Under the pieces are notes generated by a model. It was not told the DNA's origin and searched no databases. It worked only from the letters and a program-made list of their open reading frames with translations. Shown here piece after piece: positions 1 through 9,079 of a stretch of DNA of 64,000 bases. A program made the translations under genes and the position numbers. The stretch's first letter is position 1; every line of letters starts with the position of its first letter. The stretch comes from Fictibacillus fluitans. GTDB taxonomy: Bacteria > Bacillota > Bacilli > Bacillales > Fictibacillaceae. The stretch is from the NCBI RefSeq assembly GCF_030418125.1, contig NZ_JAUHTR010000006.1, forward strand, positions 62,001 to 126,000, written 5' to 3'.

Positions 1-643
1 AGTATGGTGCGAGAGGTTGCTCCCCACATGGATTTGTTGCCACTACCTTCTGTCCGTATGCGACAGCATTGGTCATGTCGTTGGCATTATCGATAAAGAA
101 AATACCGGGCTCAGCAGAGTAAGTAGCACAAATGTTGATCAGGTTCCAAAGCTCTCTTGCTTTTATTCGCTTATACACACGGATGCTGTAGCCTTTTTCT
201 TCCCAGACACGAACATCTCCGGTTTCATGCCATTCTTCATTGTAGGCTCGCATTTCTTCCGGTGTATAGTTTTCAACATTCGGGAAGCGCAAGGCATATT
301 CTGCATCCTTCTCTACAGCTTCCATAAAGTCTTTTGTAATGGTTACAGAGATGTTTGCTCCCGTAAGGAAATCGGGATTATGAACGCTGTAGGTTCCGCC
401 GTCACGAAGCATGCGCTCCGCTTCGCGGTGAACATCACCATCGAATCCGCCAGTCCCCGGGATCTCCTTGTACCGTAGAATTCCCTCGTACATTGCCTTT
501 TCTGTTGGGGTTAGCGGCGTAAACTTCAGCTTGTCCTGAGCAACCTGCTTAATCTTCTCATCCTCTGTGTTTTCAATAAGGTAGCGAAGAATTCTTGGGT
601 TTTGCATTTTTGAAATGATGAAATCGATAATATCTGGATGCCA
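1..643 (-). CDS. nrdJ: B12-dependent ribonucleotide reductase, exon 3 (partial, continues past the window edge)
   Basis: This is the third coding segment of the adenosylcobalamin-dependent (class II) ribonucleotide reductase, which makes deoxyribonucleotides. Reading from 643 downward it starts WHPDIIDFIISKMQNPRIL and reaches the active-site loop motif NPCGEQPL near position 1, so the rest of the catalytic domain lies outside the window. The exon begins right after the terminal G of the second group I intron. The frame joins exactly to exons 1 and 2 to give the conserved run GGSR-RGAQMIMLAD-WHPDI. Family assignment is secure. Confidence 0.95.
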
Positions 644-1004
644 CGTTTCATACCCTCTCTTTCGAGATATTTCTCCTGGTCTAACAACCAGTCGGGACTA
701 GACTATATCATCATCCTCAGCATTACCTGTTAGGAGTCGGGCGCTTCGGAACACAGTTGTATTCCTACTCTACTCTCTTGACCGTTCAAGATTTCGATAG
801 TCGTTGAACCTTCTTCTTATCGATAAATTCGACTTAGAAGCTTGGCTGCATGATTACCCAATCCAATCATTTTTAACTTTCACGCTCACCGTTTCCAGTC
901 ACGTTGTAGTTGATTGGCTCTAAGGGTTTTCCAGCAATTCACCCGATTTTCTAATCGTTCATTGTCTGAACGATGCGGACTAAGGCAAACCTTTGTCTTA
1001 ATTA
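644..1004 (-). ncRNA. Group I intron 2 in nrdJ (no ORF)
   Basis: This 361-nt self-splicing intron lies between exon 2 and exon 3. The upstream exon end GCGGAT pairs with an internal guide GTCCGC (minus strand, 975-980), giving the U.G wobble expected at a group I 5' splice site. The 3' exon GGCA can pair with TGCC just ahead of the guide (P10-like). The intron ends in G at 644. P7 strands are visible: the complement of TAGTCGTTGAAC (798-809) and GATATAGTCT (700-709). The P4-P6 stretch around 900-945 closely matches intron 1, so the two introns are paralogues. It lacks an endonuclease gene. Confidence 0.9.
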
Positions 1005-1034
1005 ATCCGCCAGCATTATCATTTGTGCTCCACG
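1005..1034 (-). CDS. nrdJ: nrdJ exon 2, a 30-nt exon
   Basis: Thirty nucleotides encode RGAQMIMLAD, exactly the ten residues missing between exon 1 (ending GGSR) and exon 3 (starting WHPDI) in the class II reductase consensus. Both ends follow group I rules: the segment is preceded by the last G of intron 1 (position 1035) and ends in T, which forms the U.G wobble of intron 2. It is in frame with both neighbours. Its length is a multiple of three, so skipping it would not shift the frame. Confidence 0.93.
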
Positions 1035-2155
1035 CTTATTGTTACTCTCCTCGATCGGAGGGGATGGACATTTCTGCCATCCTCTTACACTTTCATGCAA
1101 GATCAGACTATATCATCAAAGAGGAAAATTTATCATATTTTCTTGCTAGTCTAAGTTCACCATTTTGATAAAGGAATTTCTTTATTTGCAGGATATCAGA
1201 AATACTTGAGAGATAAATGTCATAGCATCCCTGTTTAGAGGCTATGGAATTTACGTTTAAACCGATTTGTTGGGATTTCAAAAATCCTAAAATTGCTGTT
1301 AGCATTAAATAGGATACAGTAAAACCAACTCTTACCTTCAAGTACTCGTTTCTGAAGTAAACTCTTATGTGACCATCTGCATCAAAGAAACCTCTTAGAA
1401 ATGCCCATTGCAGATCAATGTTTTCTAAATTGATCCATTTTTCTTTTCCTGTTTTGTTTGGAAGTACACCTAATTGAATTAAATCGTTGCACATCTTTGT
1501 AGAATTTATAGTTAGCGCAACTTTTTCCTGCTCATTTACAGCTCTTGCAGAGCGAATTTTGATAAGGTCCGTAGCATTTAATTCTTTAGCGATAGCTTTT
1601 ATTAGGCTTTGATCTTGTATAGCTACCGATATAATTAATCTTTTAGACTTTATCCTATCAATAATCGTTCCATCACCTAAGATAAAGCCTAAAATATAAG
1701 CTTTATTAGGTGTATCAATAGCTTCAAAATAATTTTCAATATAGGTGTATTTTTTACTTTTGAGTTTACCAGCTTCGCCTGGCATCCTCGTTATGAAAAA
1801 TGGATGTTCTTTATTCCACCTTAGGGCAATTTCTACTTGGCTGTATCCTTCATCATGTAGCAAGATAATTTTTCTTTTTAGTTCCTCTTTGTCTCGTGCC
1901 CCGTAACCTCGTTGCCGAAGTTTATGGTTTACTCGTTCCATGGTTATCCTCCTCAATATTAAGCAAGATAACTTTAGGACCTTTCAATAGTCGTTGAACG
2001 TTCATCTCCGTTTCCAAAGACGCTTCGCTGCTGATTGCCCATTGTTCCATCTTTAGAATTTTAAAGCGTTCACGCCCGCTGTTACCAGCCACGTTGTAGC
2101 TCCTAAAGCTTTAGGGTGTTCCAGCAATTCACGAGATTAAGTCGCCATGGTATTA
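1035..2155 (-). ncRNA. Group I intron 1 in nrdJ, carrying a homing endonuclease ORF
   Basis: This 1121-nt intron lies between exon 1 and exon 2. P1 is seen as exon AGTCGT paired with guide GCGACT (minus strand, 2140-2145) with U.G at the splice site. P10 is seen as downstream exon CGTGG against CCATG immediately 5' of the guide. P7 strands are at 1988-1999 and 1105-1114 (GATATAGTCT on the minus strand). The endonuclease ORF sits between the two P7 strands, and its TAG stop lies inside the 3' P7 strand. The P4 region reads GTGAATTGCTGGAA. The core is shared with intron 2. Confidence 0.93.
1108..1941 (-). CDS. LAGLIDADG homing endonuclease encoded in group I intron 1
   Basis: This 277-residue intron-encoded protein is expected to cut intronless nrdJ alleles and spread the intron. 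Two LAGLIDADG-type motifs are visible, AYILGFILGDGTI (about residues 85-97) and WAFLRGFFDADGHI (about 180-193), so it is a double-motif monomeric enzyme with apparently intact acidic residues. The N-terminus looks like a helix-turn-helix segment. The start chosen is the ATG at 1941, preceded by GAGGAGG; an upstream in-frame start at 1956 is less likely. The gene is visibly AT-rich compared with nrdJ, consistent with independent mobility. Its stop codon is part of the intron core. Confidence 0.93.
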   Translation of the reverse strand: MERVNHKLRQRGYGARDKEELKRKIILLHDEGYSQVEIALRWNKEHPFFITRMPGEAGKLKSKKYTYIENYFEAIDTPNKAYILGFILGDGTIIDRIKSKRLIISVAIQDQSLIKAIAKELNATDLIKIRSARAVNEQEKVALTINSTKMCNDLIQLGVLPNKTGKEKWINLENIDLQWAFLRGFFDADGHIRVYFRNEYLKVRVGFTVSYLMLTAILGFLKSQQIGLNVNSIASKQGCYDIYLSSISDILQIKKFLYQNGELRLARKYDKFSSLMI

Positions 2156-2944
2156 ACGACTGCCCCCCTGCTCAACCAAATGCGTCAGCTTCGCAATATC
2201 ATCCAGCCATGAAACCGATCCGGACGATTTTCCATTTACTCCGCGGGCAAGCGCGTTCTTCGGACGAAGAGTGGAACCGTTCGTTCCGACACCGCCTCCG
2301 CGGCTCATGATCTCCATCACCTGTTTACGGTGATCTGAGATTCCTTCACGCGAATCCCTTACATACGGCATTACATAACAGTTGAAGTACGTAACATCCG
2401 TTTCTGCTCCGGCACCGTACAGAACACGGCCGGCAGGAATGAAGTTCATCTCGGAAAGTTCCTTGTAGAATTTCTCGAACGATTCCTGGCGCTTTTCCTC
2501 GGTCGTTTCCACGCTTGCAAGCCCGGTCGCATTCCGTTTGGCAATCTGCTCATAGAAGACCTCAAGCGGCTTGTCCATCACATCCAATGAACGGTTGATA
2601 ATGCCTGATTCCGCTTCTTCCGGATTGTCGAGCACTGCTTTAAATTCTTCATCTACCCGTACACGTGCGGTTTTCGCTTCCCAGTCGATGCTGACAATGT
2701 ATCCGAGCCCTCTTGCCGGGAATTTCGGATCTTCTTTTACCGTCAGAACGACAAAATCTCCTTCCTTGAATGTTTTCCTTTCCGTATCTTTAAAGCTGTA
2801 TCTGTCCAGCATAACAAGCCGTGATACACCCTTATGTGCGGTTTTCATATCGCTGGTTACCGGATGTACTTGAGGAAATTGTTCAATATCCTTGTTCAGC
2901 ATTTCAATGTTGATTCCTGAAGGGTCATGTACTGCTACTCCCAT
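2156..2944 (-). CDS. nrdJ: B12-dependent ribonucleotide reductase, exon 1
   Basis: This is the N-terminal 263 codons of the class II ribonucleotide reductase, starting MGVAVHDPSGINIE. Conserved features include the FNCYVMP segment, which carries one of the redox cysteines, and the glycine-rich SRGGGVGTNGSTLRP. Coding stops at GGC AGT CGT, and the next bases (TAA) belong to the intron. Of two adjacent ATGs the second (2944) has better spacing from GAGGAGG. A class II enzyme needs adenosylcobalamin but no oxygen. The gene is transcribed alone in this window. Confidence 0.95.
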
Positions 2945-2974
2945 CATTCTCCTCCTCGTATTTAATATAGAAGA

Positions 2975-3040
2975 TTCAATCTATATGTTGTATGTAGTTA
3001 AGTTACCACTATACTATATATAGGTAAACCTATTGTCAAA
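2975..3040 (-). promoter_or_regulatory. nrdJ promoter region with possible tandem NrdR boxes
   Basis: On the minus strand a TTGACA -35 (3034-3039) is followed by TATAGT/TAGTAT-like -10 candidates around 3011-3018. Two AT-rich near-palindromes, CTATATATAG (about 3014-3023) and CATATAG (about 2981-2987), lie 33 bp apart. That is close to the three-turn spacing usual for paired NrdR repressor sites upstream of reductase genes. NrdR control is inferred from family knowledge, and the boxes are imperfect. Confidence 0.4.
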
Positions 3041-3240
3041 ATATTTATGTTGTCAAACTAGGAAAACCAAGCTTTTGTAAGAAAATCAGTGAACGAATTG
3101 TTTTTCCTCTGGCAAATCGCCTTAAATCCCATAGATTTAAAGATTGAAAAATACCCGCTTCGGAAGAACGTTGAAACAACAGGCTTTTGAAGTTTGATAA
3201 AAAAATTACTCAAAAAATTTTTTCCGCCTTGACTTCCAAA
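3041..3240. other. Non-coding gap between nrdJ and lipM
   Basis: About 200 bases of AT-rich sequence between the nrdJ promoter and the lipM terminator. I see no convincing gene. A 92-codon open frame on the minus strand (3058-3336) overlaps the lipM 3' end, has no ribosome-binding site and resembles no family I know. Confidence 0.6.
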
Positions 3241-3272
3241 AATAAAAACCGAGACAATAAAATCTTGTCCCG
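3241..3272 (-). terminator. Terminator after lipM
   Basis: On the minus strand CGGGACAA (3265-3272) pairs with TTGTCTCGG (3249-3257) and is followed by TTTTT, a standard intrinsic terminator just after the lipM stop. Confidence 0.85.
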
Positions 3273-3280
3273 ATTTCGTC

Positions 3281-4117
3281 TTATCTTCTGAACGTCCACT
3301 CTTTACTTCTATATCTGGTTTGAGCGATCTGCTCAACTTCTTGTTTTTGCCCGTCGTTTAACTCGTACGTTTGCAAATCTAGATTCAAACCGGATTCAAA
3401 CCCATTGTAAAAAGCGAGTTTTGCCTCTTCCGGGGTTACCGGTTTTTCACGGAGCTCATTCATTGCCACCGCTTTGCTTTTAAATGCCCGCTGCATTCTC
3501 TCCCTCACCCGGTCGCTTGGGTAGACAAACAGGTCAAACAGCTTGTCTTCGTCAAGGTCGAGGAGGATGGAACCGTGCTGAAGGATCACGCCTTTTTGGC
3601 GGGTTTGTGCACTGCCAGCCACTTTTCTTCCTTCCACCACGAGCTCATACCAGGAAGGAGCGTCAAAACAGACAGCAGAACGGGGATTTTTCAAACCTGC
3701 TTTTTCTTCTTCCGTACGAGGGACCGCAAAATAAGCTTCGAGGCCAAGGTTGCGGAATCCCTGCAGAATGCCTTCAGAAATGACCCGGTACGCTTCGGTT
3801 ACCGTTTTGGGCATGTTGGGATGTTCTTCACTGACGATTACACTGTATGTAAGCTCCTTGTCATGGAGAACGCCGCGTCCGCCGGTTGGCCGGCGCACAA
3901 ACCCGAGTCCGTATTCCTTTACTGCCTCGAGATTGATCTCCTTCTCGGCTTTTTGAAAATAACCAATGGACAAGGTTGCAGGATTCCATCCGTAAAACCG
4001 GATAACCGGGGGGATTTTCCCTTCGCTGTGCCATGTCAGCAACGCTTCATCCAATGCCATATTGTAGGCAGGATCGCAGTTTCCTGAATCAATGAATAAC
4101 CACTTTTCTTTCTCCAT
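3281..4117 (-). CDS. lipM: Octanoyltransferase LipM
   Basis: LipM moves the octanoyl group from acyl carrier protein to GcvH, the first step of lipoate assembly in bacilli. The 278-residue length equals that of B. subtilis LipM (YqhM). The lipoate ligase fold is shown by [18 protein letters not shown] (about residues 75-92). The catalytic cysteine lies in [14 protein letters not shown] (about 147-160) and the conserved lysine in [14 protein letters not shown]. The start has AAAGGAGAT at good spacing. Placement beside the glycine cleavage genes fits its GcvH substrate. It is divergent from yqhL. Confidence 0.95.
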   Translation of the reverse strand: MEKEKWLFIDSGNCDPAYNMALDEALLTWHSEGKIPPVIRFYGWNPATLSIGYFQKAEKEINLEAVKEYGLGFVRRPTGGRGVLHDKELTYSVIVSEEHPNMPKTVTEAYRVISEGILQGFRNLGLEAYFAVPRTEEEKAGLKNPRSAVCFDAPSWYELVVEGRKVAGSAQTRQKGVILQHGSILLDLDEDKLFDLFVYPSDRVRERMQRAFKSKAVAMNELREKPVTPEEAKLAFYNGFESGLNLDLQTYELNDGQKQEVEQIAQTRYRSKEWTFRR

Positions 4118-4268
4118 ATACCTATCTCCTTTTTAATACCTTACTAGTTTATCAAAACTATTACTTCTGTCAAAACACAAAGTACTGCCAATTTTTAATA
4201 TTATTCTTTTGATTCTGGCGCTCAGTGAAGATATAATTAGAGGAGATATAAAAAAGGAGTGCAGGCAT

Positions 4269-4646
4269 ATGGAATGGATTATCGTTCTTGTTATTTTGGC
4301 AGCCGTACTGGCTTATCTCGTAGTAACTGCCATGAATCAAAAGAGATACTTGAAGACGTTGAGTGAAGAGGAATTCAGGGCAGGCTACCGAAAAGCACAG
4401 CTGATCGATGTGCGTGAACCCGACGAATTTAAAAAAGGACACATCCTTGGTGCCAGAAACATTCCCCTTACCCAGATGAAGCAGCGTAAAATGGAAATTC
4501 GCCCGGACAAGCCGGTTTATCTATATTGCGAAAGCGGCATGCGCAGCGCCAGAGCGGCACAATTCTTACGCAAAAACAAATATACGGATCTCTCTCAATT
4601 AAGAGGCGGATTTAAAAAATGGTCTGGCAAGGTTAAATCTTCATAA
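4269..4646 (+). CDS. yqhL: Membrane-anchored rhodanese-like protein YqhL
   Basis: This 125-residue protein has one N-terminal transmembrane helix (about residues 3-21) and a cytosolic rhodanese domain. DVREPDEFKKGHI is the first rhodanese motif and YCESGMRSARAA holds the active-site cysteine loop. The family carries persulfide sulfur, and the specific partner is unknown. I start at the ATG at 4269 because AAAAAGGAG lies just upstream; a longer frame from 4209 has no such signal. It is divergent from lipM, as in B. subtilis. Confidence 0.93.
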   Translation: MEWIIVLVILAAVLAYLVVTAMNQKRYLKTLSEEEFRAGYRKAQLIDVREPDEFKKGHILGARNIPLTQMKQRKMEIRPDKPVYLYCESGMRSARAAQFLRKNKYTDLSQLRGGFKKWSGKVKSS

Positions 4647-4650
4647 TTGT

Positions 4651-4689
4651 AAACAAAAGGTTCGGGAAAATTTCCCGAACCTTTTGTTT
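4651..4689. terminator. Bidirectional terminator between yqhL and gcvPB
   Basis: A perfect inverted repeat, AAACAAAAGGTTCGGGAAA and its complement, lies between two convergent genes. It ends in TTTTGTTT on both strands and can serve both genes. Confidence 0.9.
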
Positions 4690-4698
4690 GTCTTCCCT

Positions 4699-6156
4699 CT
4701 ACTTTACATAACGTAATACCGGTTTACGGGCTGCCAGTGCTTCATCCAGCCGCTTCACGACCGTCGAGTGAGGGGCGTCCTGCACGACCTCAGGTGATTC
4801 CTCTGCTTCTTTTGAAATTTGGATCATGGCATCGATAAATTCATCGAGTGTTTCCTTGGATTCCGTTTCCGTCGGCTCAATCATGATCGCTTCTTCGACA
4901 GAAAGCGGGAAATAGATGGTCGGCGGGTGGTAGCCGAAATCAAGCAGGCGTTTCGCCATATCAAGGGTTCGAACACCCAGTTTCTTCTGTCTTCTTCCCG
5001 ACAGTACAAACTCATGCTTGCAATGCTGGGTAAACGGCAGATCAAAATACGGCTCGAGCCTTCTCATTAAATAGTTGGCATTCAGCACAGCGTACTCGGA
5101 CACCTGCTTCAGGCCGACCGGTCCCATTGTGCGAATATACGTATACGCACGAACATTGATGCCAAAGTTTCCATAATACGGTTTAACGCGGCCTATGGAC
5201 TGCGGACGGTCGTATTCAAACGTATAGCCTTCTCCTTTTTTCATCAGCACCGGTTTCGGCAAGTACGGAATCAGATCCTTTTTCACGCCAACCGGCCCTG
5301 ATCCTGGTCCTCCCCCGCCGTGCGGTCCTGTAAAGGTTTTATGAAGATTAAGATGGACAACATCAAAGCCCATATCTCCCGGTCTAGTATAGCCCATGAT
5401 GGCGTTCATGTTGGCACCGTCATAGTACAGCTTTCCGCCTGCTTCATGAACGATCTCCGCCATCTCAAGAATATGCTCTTCAAACAAGCCGAGCGTATTC
5501 GGATTGGTCAGCATGAGTGCCGCGGTATCTTCTCCGACCACACGTCTTAAATCATCAAGGTCCACGAGTCCCCTGTCATCCGATTTTACAGTGATGGAAT
5601 CAAAGCCGGCGACTGTGGCAGATGCAGGATTGGTTCCGTGTGCAGAATCGGGTACGATCACTTTTGTGCGCTTATCGTCTCCGTTGGCCTCATGGTAGGC
5701 ACGGATCATCATCAAACCGGTCCATTCGCCGTGGGCACCTGCAGCAGGCTGAAGCGTTACTTCGTCCATGCCGGTAATTTCGGCCAGCGATGTTTGCAGG
5801 TTATACATCATTTCCATGGCACCCTGAACCGTTTCTTCTTCCTGAAGAGGATGAATTTGTGCAAAACCGGCATAGCGGGCCACATCTTCATTGATTTTCG
5901 GATTATATTTCATCGTACACGAGCCGAGCGGATAAAATCCGGAGTCGACCCCGTGATTGCGTTTGGAAAGCGCGGTATAGTGACGCATGATTTGCAGCTC
6001 GGACACTTGCGGGAGCTCAGCAGACTCAGTGCGCACGTAATCATCCGGCAGCAGTGAACCAAGGTCTGTTTCCGGTACATCAAGAGCCGGGAGACTGTAA
6101 CCTACTCTGCCTTCTTTCGACAGTTCAAAAATAAGTGACTGATCTTGAGTGTTCAT
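4699..6156 (-). CDS. gcvPB: Glycine dehydrogenase (decarboxylating) subunit 2, P-protein beta
   Basis: This is the C-terminal half of the split P-protein of the glycine cleavage system, which decarboxylates glycine with pyridoxal phosphate. The PLP lysine lies in [18 protein letters not shown] (about residues 267-284). The length of 485 residues is normal for Gram-positive GcvPB. It is the last gene of gcvT-gcvPA-gcvPB, and its ATG overlaps the gcvPA stop region by one base, implying coupled translation and equal dosage of the two subunits. Confidence 0.97.
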   Translation of the reverse strand: MNTQDQSLIFELSKEGRVGYSLPALDVPETDLGSLLPDDYVRTESAELPQVSELQIMRHYTALSKRNHGVDSGFYPLGSCTMKYNPKINEDVARYAGFAQIHPLQEEETVQGAMEMMYNLQTSLAEITGMDEVTLQPAAGAHGEWTGLMMIRAYHEANGDDKRTKVIVPDSAHGTNPASATVAGFDSITVKSDDRGLVDLDDLRRVVGEDTAALMLTNPNTLGLFEEHILEMAEIVHEAGGKLYYDGANMNAIMGYTRPGDMGFDVVHLNLHKTFTGPHGGGGPGSGPVGVKKDLIPYLPKPVLMKKGEGYTFEYDRPQSIGRVKPYYGNFGINVRAYTYIRTMGPVGLKQVSEYAVLNANYLMRRLEPYFDLPFTQHCKHEFVLSGRRQKKLGVRTLDMAKRLLDFGYHPPTIYFPLSVEEAIMIEPTETESKETLDEFIDAMIQISKEAEESPEVVQDAPHSTVVKRLDEALAARKPVLRYVK

Positions 6157-7496
6157 TATAGCCCCTCCAATACAGTTGCCAGTTTATCAATCTCGCTCTT
6201 CGTGCGCAGTTCGGTGACGGCTATCAGCATATGATTTTCAAGTTCAGGAAAATCCCTTCCTAGGTCATAGCCGCCGATCATTCCGTGTTCAATCAGCTTT
6301 TTATTGATTTCTTTGACCGGCCCATTCAGCTTCACGACAAATTCATTGAAAAATGGCGCTTCATACGGAATGCTGAACCCTTTTTCCAACAGAAGGTTTT
6401 TGGCATAATGTGCTTTTTGGATGTTTTGCACCGCAACCTCTTTGATACCCTGCTTGCCGAGAGCTGTCATGGCAACAGATGCAGCCAGTGCATTCAGCGC
6501 CTGGTTGGAACAGATGTTGGACGTCGCCTTATCGCGTCGGATATGCTGCTCACGCGCCTGCAGAGTTAAAACAAAACCGCGTTTCCCGTTTTCGTCCACC
6601 GTTTGGCCGACAAGCCGTCCAGGGACCTTTCTCATCAGCTTTTTAGTTACGGCAAAATAACCGCAGTGCGGGCCGCCGAAACCCTGAGGAATCCCGAATA
6701 CCTGAGCGTCACCTACTACAATATCCGCTCCAAAGCTTCCTGGCGGCTTCAATACACCGAGAGACAATGGATTGCTCGATACAACAAACATCGCTTTTTC
6801 GCTGTGGACGATTTCTTCAATGTCCTTAAGCGGTTCCACCTGGCCAAAAAAGTTTGGATATTGAACAAGGACACAGGCGGTTTCACTGTCCACCGCGTTT
6901 TTCAATTCTTCAAGGTCCGTCAATCCATCCTTTGTTCCCACTTCCACCACCTCAAGCCGCTGTCCGTTGGCATAGGTTTGAAGCACCGCAAGAGATTCGG
7001 GGTGAACACTTTTGGATACAATGATTTTTTTGCGTTTGGTCTGTCCAGCTGACAGGAGAGCAGCTTCTGCGAAGGCTGTTCCGCCATCATACATAGACGA
7101 GTTCGCCACATCCATTCCTGTAAGCTCACAGATCATCGTTTGAAATTCAAAGATCGCCTGCAGTTCCCCCTGGGAGATTTCCGGCTGATAGGGAGTGTAG
7201 GCCGTATAAAATTCTGAACGCAATGTTACATGGTTCACAATGGAAGGCGTGTAGTGATCGTACACCCCGGCTCCCAAAAAGCTTGCATAATCCTTAGTGT
7301 TGATATTTTTCTGCGACAGCGCAGACATATACTTTACAAGCTCCGGCTCCGGCAGTGCAGGTTCGATCTGCAAATCGCCCTTAAAGCGTACGTTTTCCGG
7401 AATATCCTTAAAGAGTTCCTCTGTGGATGAAATACCGGCCGCTTCCATCATTTCCTTTTTATCTTGCTCGGTCATTGGCAAATAACGAAATGTCAT
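6156..7496 (-). CDS. gcvPA: Glycine dehydrogenase (decarboxylating) subunit 1, P-protein alpha
   Basis: This is the N-terminal half of the split P-protein, 446 residues. It starts [17 protein letters not shown] and contains the family segment [14 protein letters not shown] (about residues 73-86) and the glycine-rich [11 protein letters not shown]. It acts as a heterotetramer with GcvPB. The start has GGGAGGACA upstream. It is the middle gene of the operon under the glycine riboswitch, with 26 bases between it and gcvT. Confidence 0.97.
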   Translation of the reverse strand: MTFRYLPMTEQDKKEMMEAAGISSTEELFKDIPENVRFKGDLQIEPALPEPELVKYMSALSQKNINTKDYASFLGAGVYDHYTPSIVNHVTLRSEFYTAYTPYQPEISQGELQAIFEFQTMICELTGMDVANSSMYDGGTAFAEAALLSAGQTKRKKIIVSKSVHPESLAVLQTYANGQRLEVVEVGTKDGLTDLEELKNAVDSETACVLVQYPNFFGQVEPLKDIEEIVHSEKAMFVVSSNPLSLGVLKPPGSFGADIVVGDAQVFGIPQGFGGPHCGYFAVTKKLMRKVPGRLVGQTVDENGKRGFVLTLQAREQHIRRDKATSNICSNQALNALAASVAMTALGKQGIKEVAVQNIQKAHYAKNLLLEKGFSIPYEAPFFNEFVVKLNGPVKEINKKLIEHGMIGGYDLGRDFPELENHMLIAVTELRTKSEIDKLATVLEGL

Positions 7497-7522
7497 AACA
7501 GTGTCCTCCCTTGGGGCTTTGA

Positions 7523-8620
7523 TTAGCTGCGTTTATAAAATGGCGATTTTACAACAACCGCCTTCAAGCGTTTCTGCCTGATTTGCACGTCTACTTCGGT
7601 TCCTAGCTGGGCAAATTCTGAATTGATGAGCGCGAGCCCCAGGTTCTTTTTCAGGGTTGGTGATTGAGTTCCGGTTGTGACCTCACCAATCTGTTCGCCA
7701 TCCTTGAACACTTCATAGTGAGAACGCGGAATACCTTTATCAATCATCTCAAGACCGACCAGTTTTCTTGGCGCCCCTTCTTCCTTCTGCTTCTTCAATA
7801 CGTCTTTGCCGATAAAATCAGCTTCTTTATCCGTTTTTACCGCAAAGCCGATCCCCGCTTCGATCGGGGTAATGTCTTTTGTAAGCTCCTGTCCATAAAG
7901 TGCCAGTTTCGCTTCAAACCGGAGGGTATCTCGTGCTCCGAGCCCGCAAGGAACCACGCCTTCTTCCTTGCCCGCTTCAAGAATCATATCCCAAAGCTTG
8001 ACCGCCGCCTCAGGAGAGCTGTAAATTTCAAATCCGTCTTCGCCCGTATAGCCTGTGCGCGACACGAGCGCTTGAATCCCCTTAAGGCTGACATCACGTT
8101 GAAATTTAAAAAATCCAATGGAGGACAGATCGGTATCTGTCAGCTTTTGAAGAATACTTTCTGCGAGCGGTCCCTGCAGTGCAAGCTGGGCCGTTTCTGC
8201 AGAAATATTGGTTAGCTCAACCCCTTCATCCAGATGAGACTCAAGCCAGTCAAAGTCCTTTTCGATGTTGGAAGCATTAACCACAAGCAGGTAGTGCTGG
8301 TCGCTGTACTTATATACCAGCAGGTCGTCAACCGTGCCGCCATTTTCATAGCACATCACCGTGTACTGAGCCCCGCCTTCTTTTAATTTTGAAATGTCAT
8401 TGGTAAGCATACGCTGTAAAAAAGCGCTTGCGCCCTCTCCTTTTACCTCAAATTCACCCATGTGCGATACATCGAACAGTCCGGCTTTCGTACGAACCGC
8501 TTCATGTTCCTCGCCAATACGGGAAAACTGGACAGGAAGCTCCCAGCCTCCAAAGTCAATCACTTTTCCGCCATGGCCTTTGTAAATATCAAAAAGTGGT
8601 GTGCGCTTTAAGTCCCCCAT
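7523..8620 (-). CDS. gcvT: Aminomethyltransferase, glycine cleavage T-protein
   Basis: GcvT takes the aminomethyl group from lipoylated GcvH and makes methylene-tetrahydrofolate and ammonia. It has 365 residues, starts [19 protein letters not shown], and shows the typical [13 protein letters not shown] (about residues 49-61) and [14 protein letters not shown] (about 187-200) motifs of the folate-binding fold. It is the first gene of the operon and sits about 85 bases after the riboswitch terminator. The ATG follows GGGAGG-like bases. Confidence 0.97.
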   Translation of the reverse strand: MGDLKRTPLFDIYKGHGGKVIDFGGWELPVQFSRIGEEHEAVRTKAGLFDVSHMGEFEVKGEGASAFLQRMLTNDISKLKEGGAQYTVMCYENGGTVDDLLVYKYSDQHYLLVVNASNIEKDFDWLESHLDEGVELTNISAETAQLALQGPLAESILQKLTDTDLSSIGFFKFQRDVSLKGIQALVSRTGYTGEDGFEIYSSPEAAVKLWDMILEAGKEEGVVPCGLGARDTLRFEAKLALYGQELTKDITPIEAGIGFAVKTDKEADFIGKDVLKKQKEEGAPRKLVGLEMIDKGIPRSHYEVFKDGEQIGEVTTGTQSPTLKKNLGLALINSEFAQLGTEVDVQIRQKRLKAVVVKSPFYKRS

Positions 8621-8704
8621 TACATTTCCTCCCTTTCATTCATCATTGGTAATATTCAAAAAATTCCAAGTAAATAAACCATCCGCCTGCAGAATATGGA
8701 AAAC

Positions 8705-8750
8705 ACAAAAAAGGACAGAGAAATACCATTAGTCAGGTATCCCTCTGTCC
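8705..8750 (-). terminator. Riboswitch expression-platform terminator of the gcv operon
   Basis: On the minus strand GGACAGAG (8743-8750) pairs with CTCTGTCC (8713-8720), followed by TTTTTT. The 5' arm contains CAGAG, which is also the 3' strand of P1 of the second glycine aptamer. Terminator and ligand-bound aptamer therefore exclude each other. Confidence 0.9.
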
Positions 8751-8925
8751 TTCAACCAGTAAGTTTGGAAAGGGGCTTGCCCCATCGTTTCTTCGTTGGT
8801 GGTCCATAGTGGACGCTCTCCAGAGACGCGTCAAACAAGAGTCTTTTTGCCTGAGAGTTTCGCTCCTGCTTGCTCCTTCGGCGCTACCGAAATAGTCTCT
8901 CCTCTTGCTTTCATTCGCAAGTATG
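8743..8925 (-). promoter_or_regulatory. Tandem glycine riboswitch
   Basis: The minus strand shows two consecutive aptamers. The first has GAGGAGAGAC, CGCCGAAGGAGCAAGC and ACTCTCAGGC. The second has CTCTGGAGAG, CACCAACGAAGAAACGATGG and GGGCAAGCCC. P1 of aptamer 2 is CTCTG (8821-8825) with CAGAG (8743-8747). Because CAGAG is also the terminator arm, glycine binding should free transcription (an ON switch), so the cleavage genes are made when glycine is plentiful. This matches the known gcvT-leader class in bacilli. Confidence 0.95.
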
Positions 8926-9079
8926 TTATTTTTGTCCATCGTCCATACTAGTAAATAGGTTTTGCCTTGGAAACACATTATTATCCTATCATTATTTTAG
9001 TTTAAAAAGCAACGCAATTTTGAGAATTGAAAACCGTTGTGTACAAACAGATTATGATACATAGAAAGGAAGCCAGGCC
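8926..9079. promoter_or_regulatory. Divergent promoter region between the gcv leader and yqhH
   Basis: This 154-bp AT-rich region must drive the gcv leader to the left and yqhH to the right. For yqhH, TATGAT at 9053-9058 lies about 20 bp before its GGAAGCC ribosome-binding site; a TTGAAA at 9028-9033 is somewhat too far upstream for ideal spacing. I cannot fix the gcv promoter with confidence. Confidence 0.35.

Noticed and set aside
914-1168. Plus-strand frame over the intron region
   Set aside because: Composition and position match a shadow of the intron core and exon 2 on the minus strand; no start signal.
1035-2155. Intein instead of intron for the nrdJ interruption
   Set aside because: Stop codons follow the exon at once (TAA after CGT), the endonuclease has its own start, and group I pairings are present; no splicing-domain motifs are seen.
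3058-3336. 92-codon open frame between nrdJ and lipM
   Set aside because: It overlaps the end of lipM in another frame, has no ribosome-binding site, and covers the lipM terminator.
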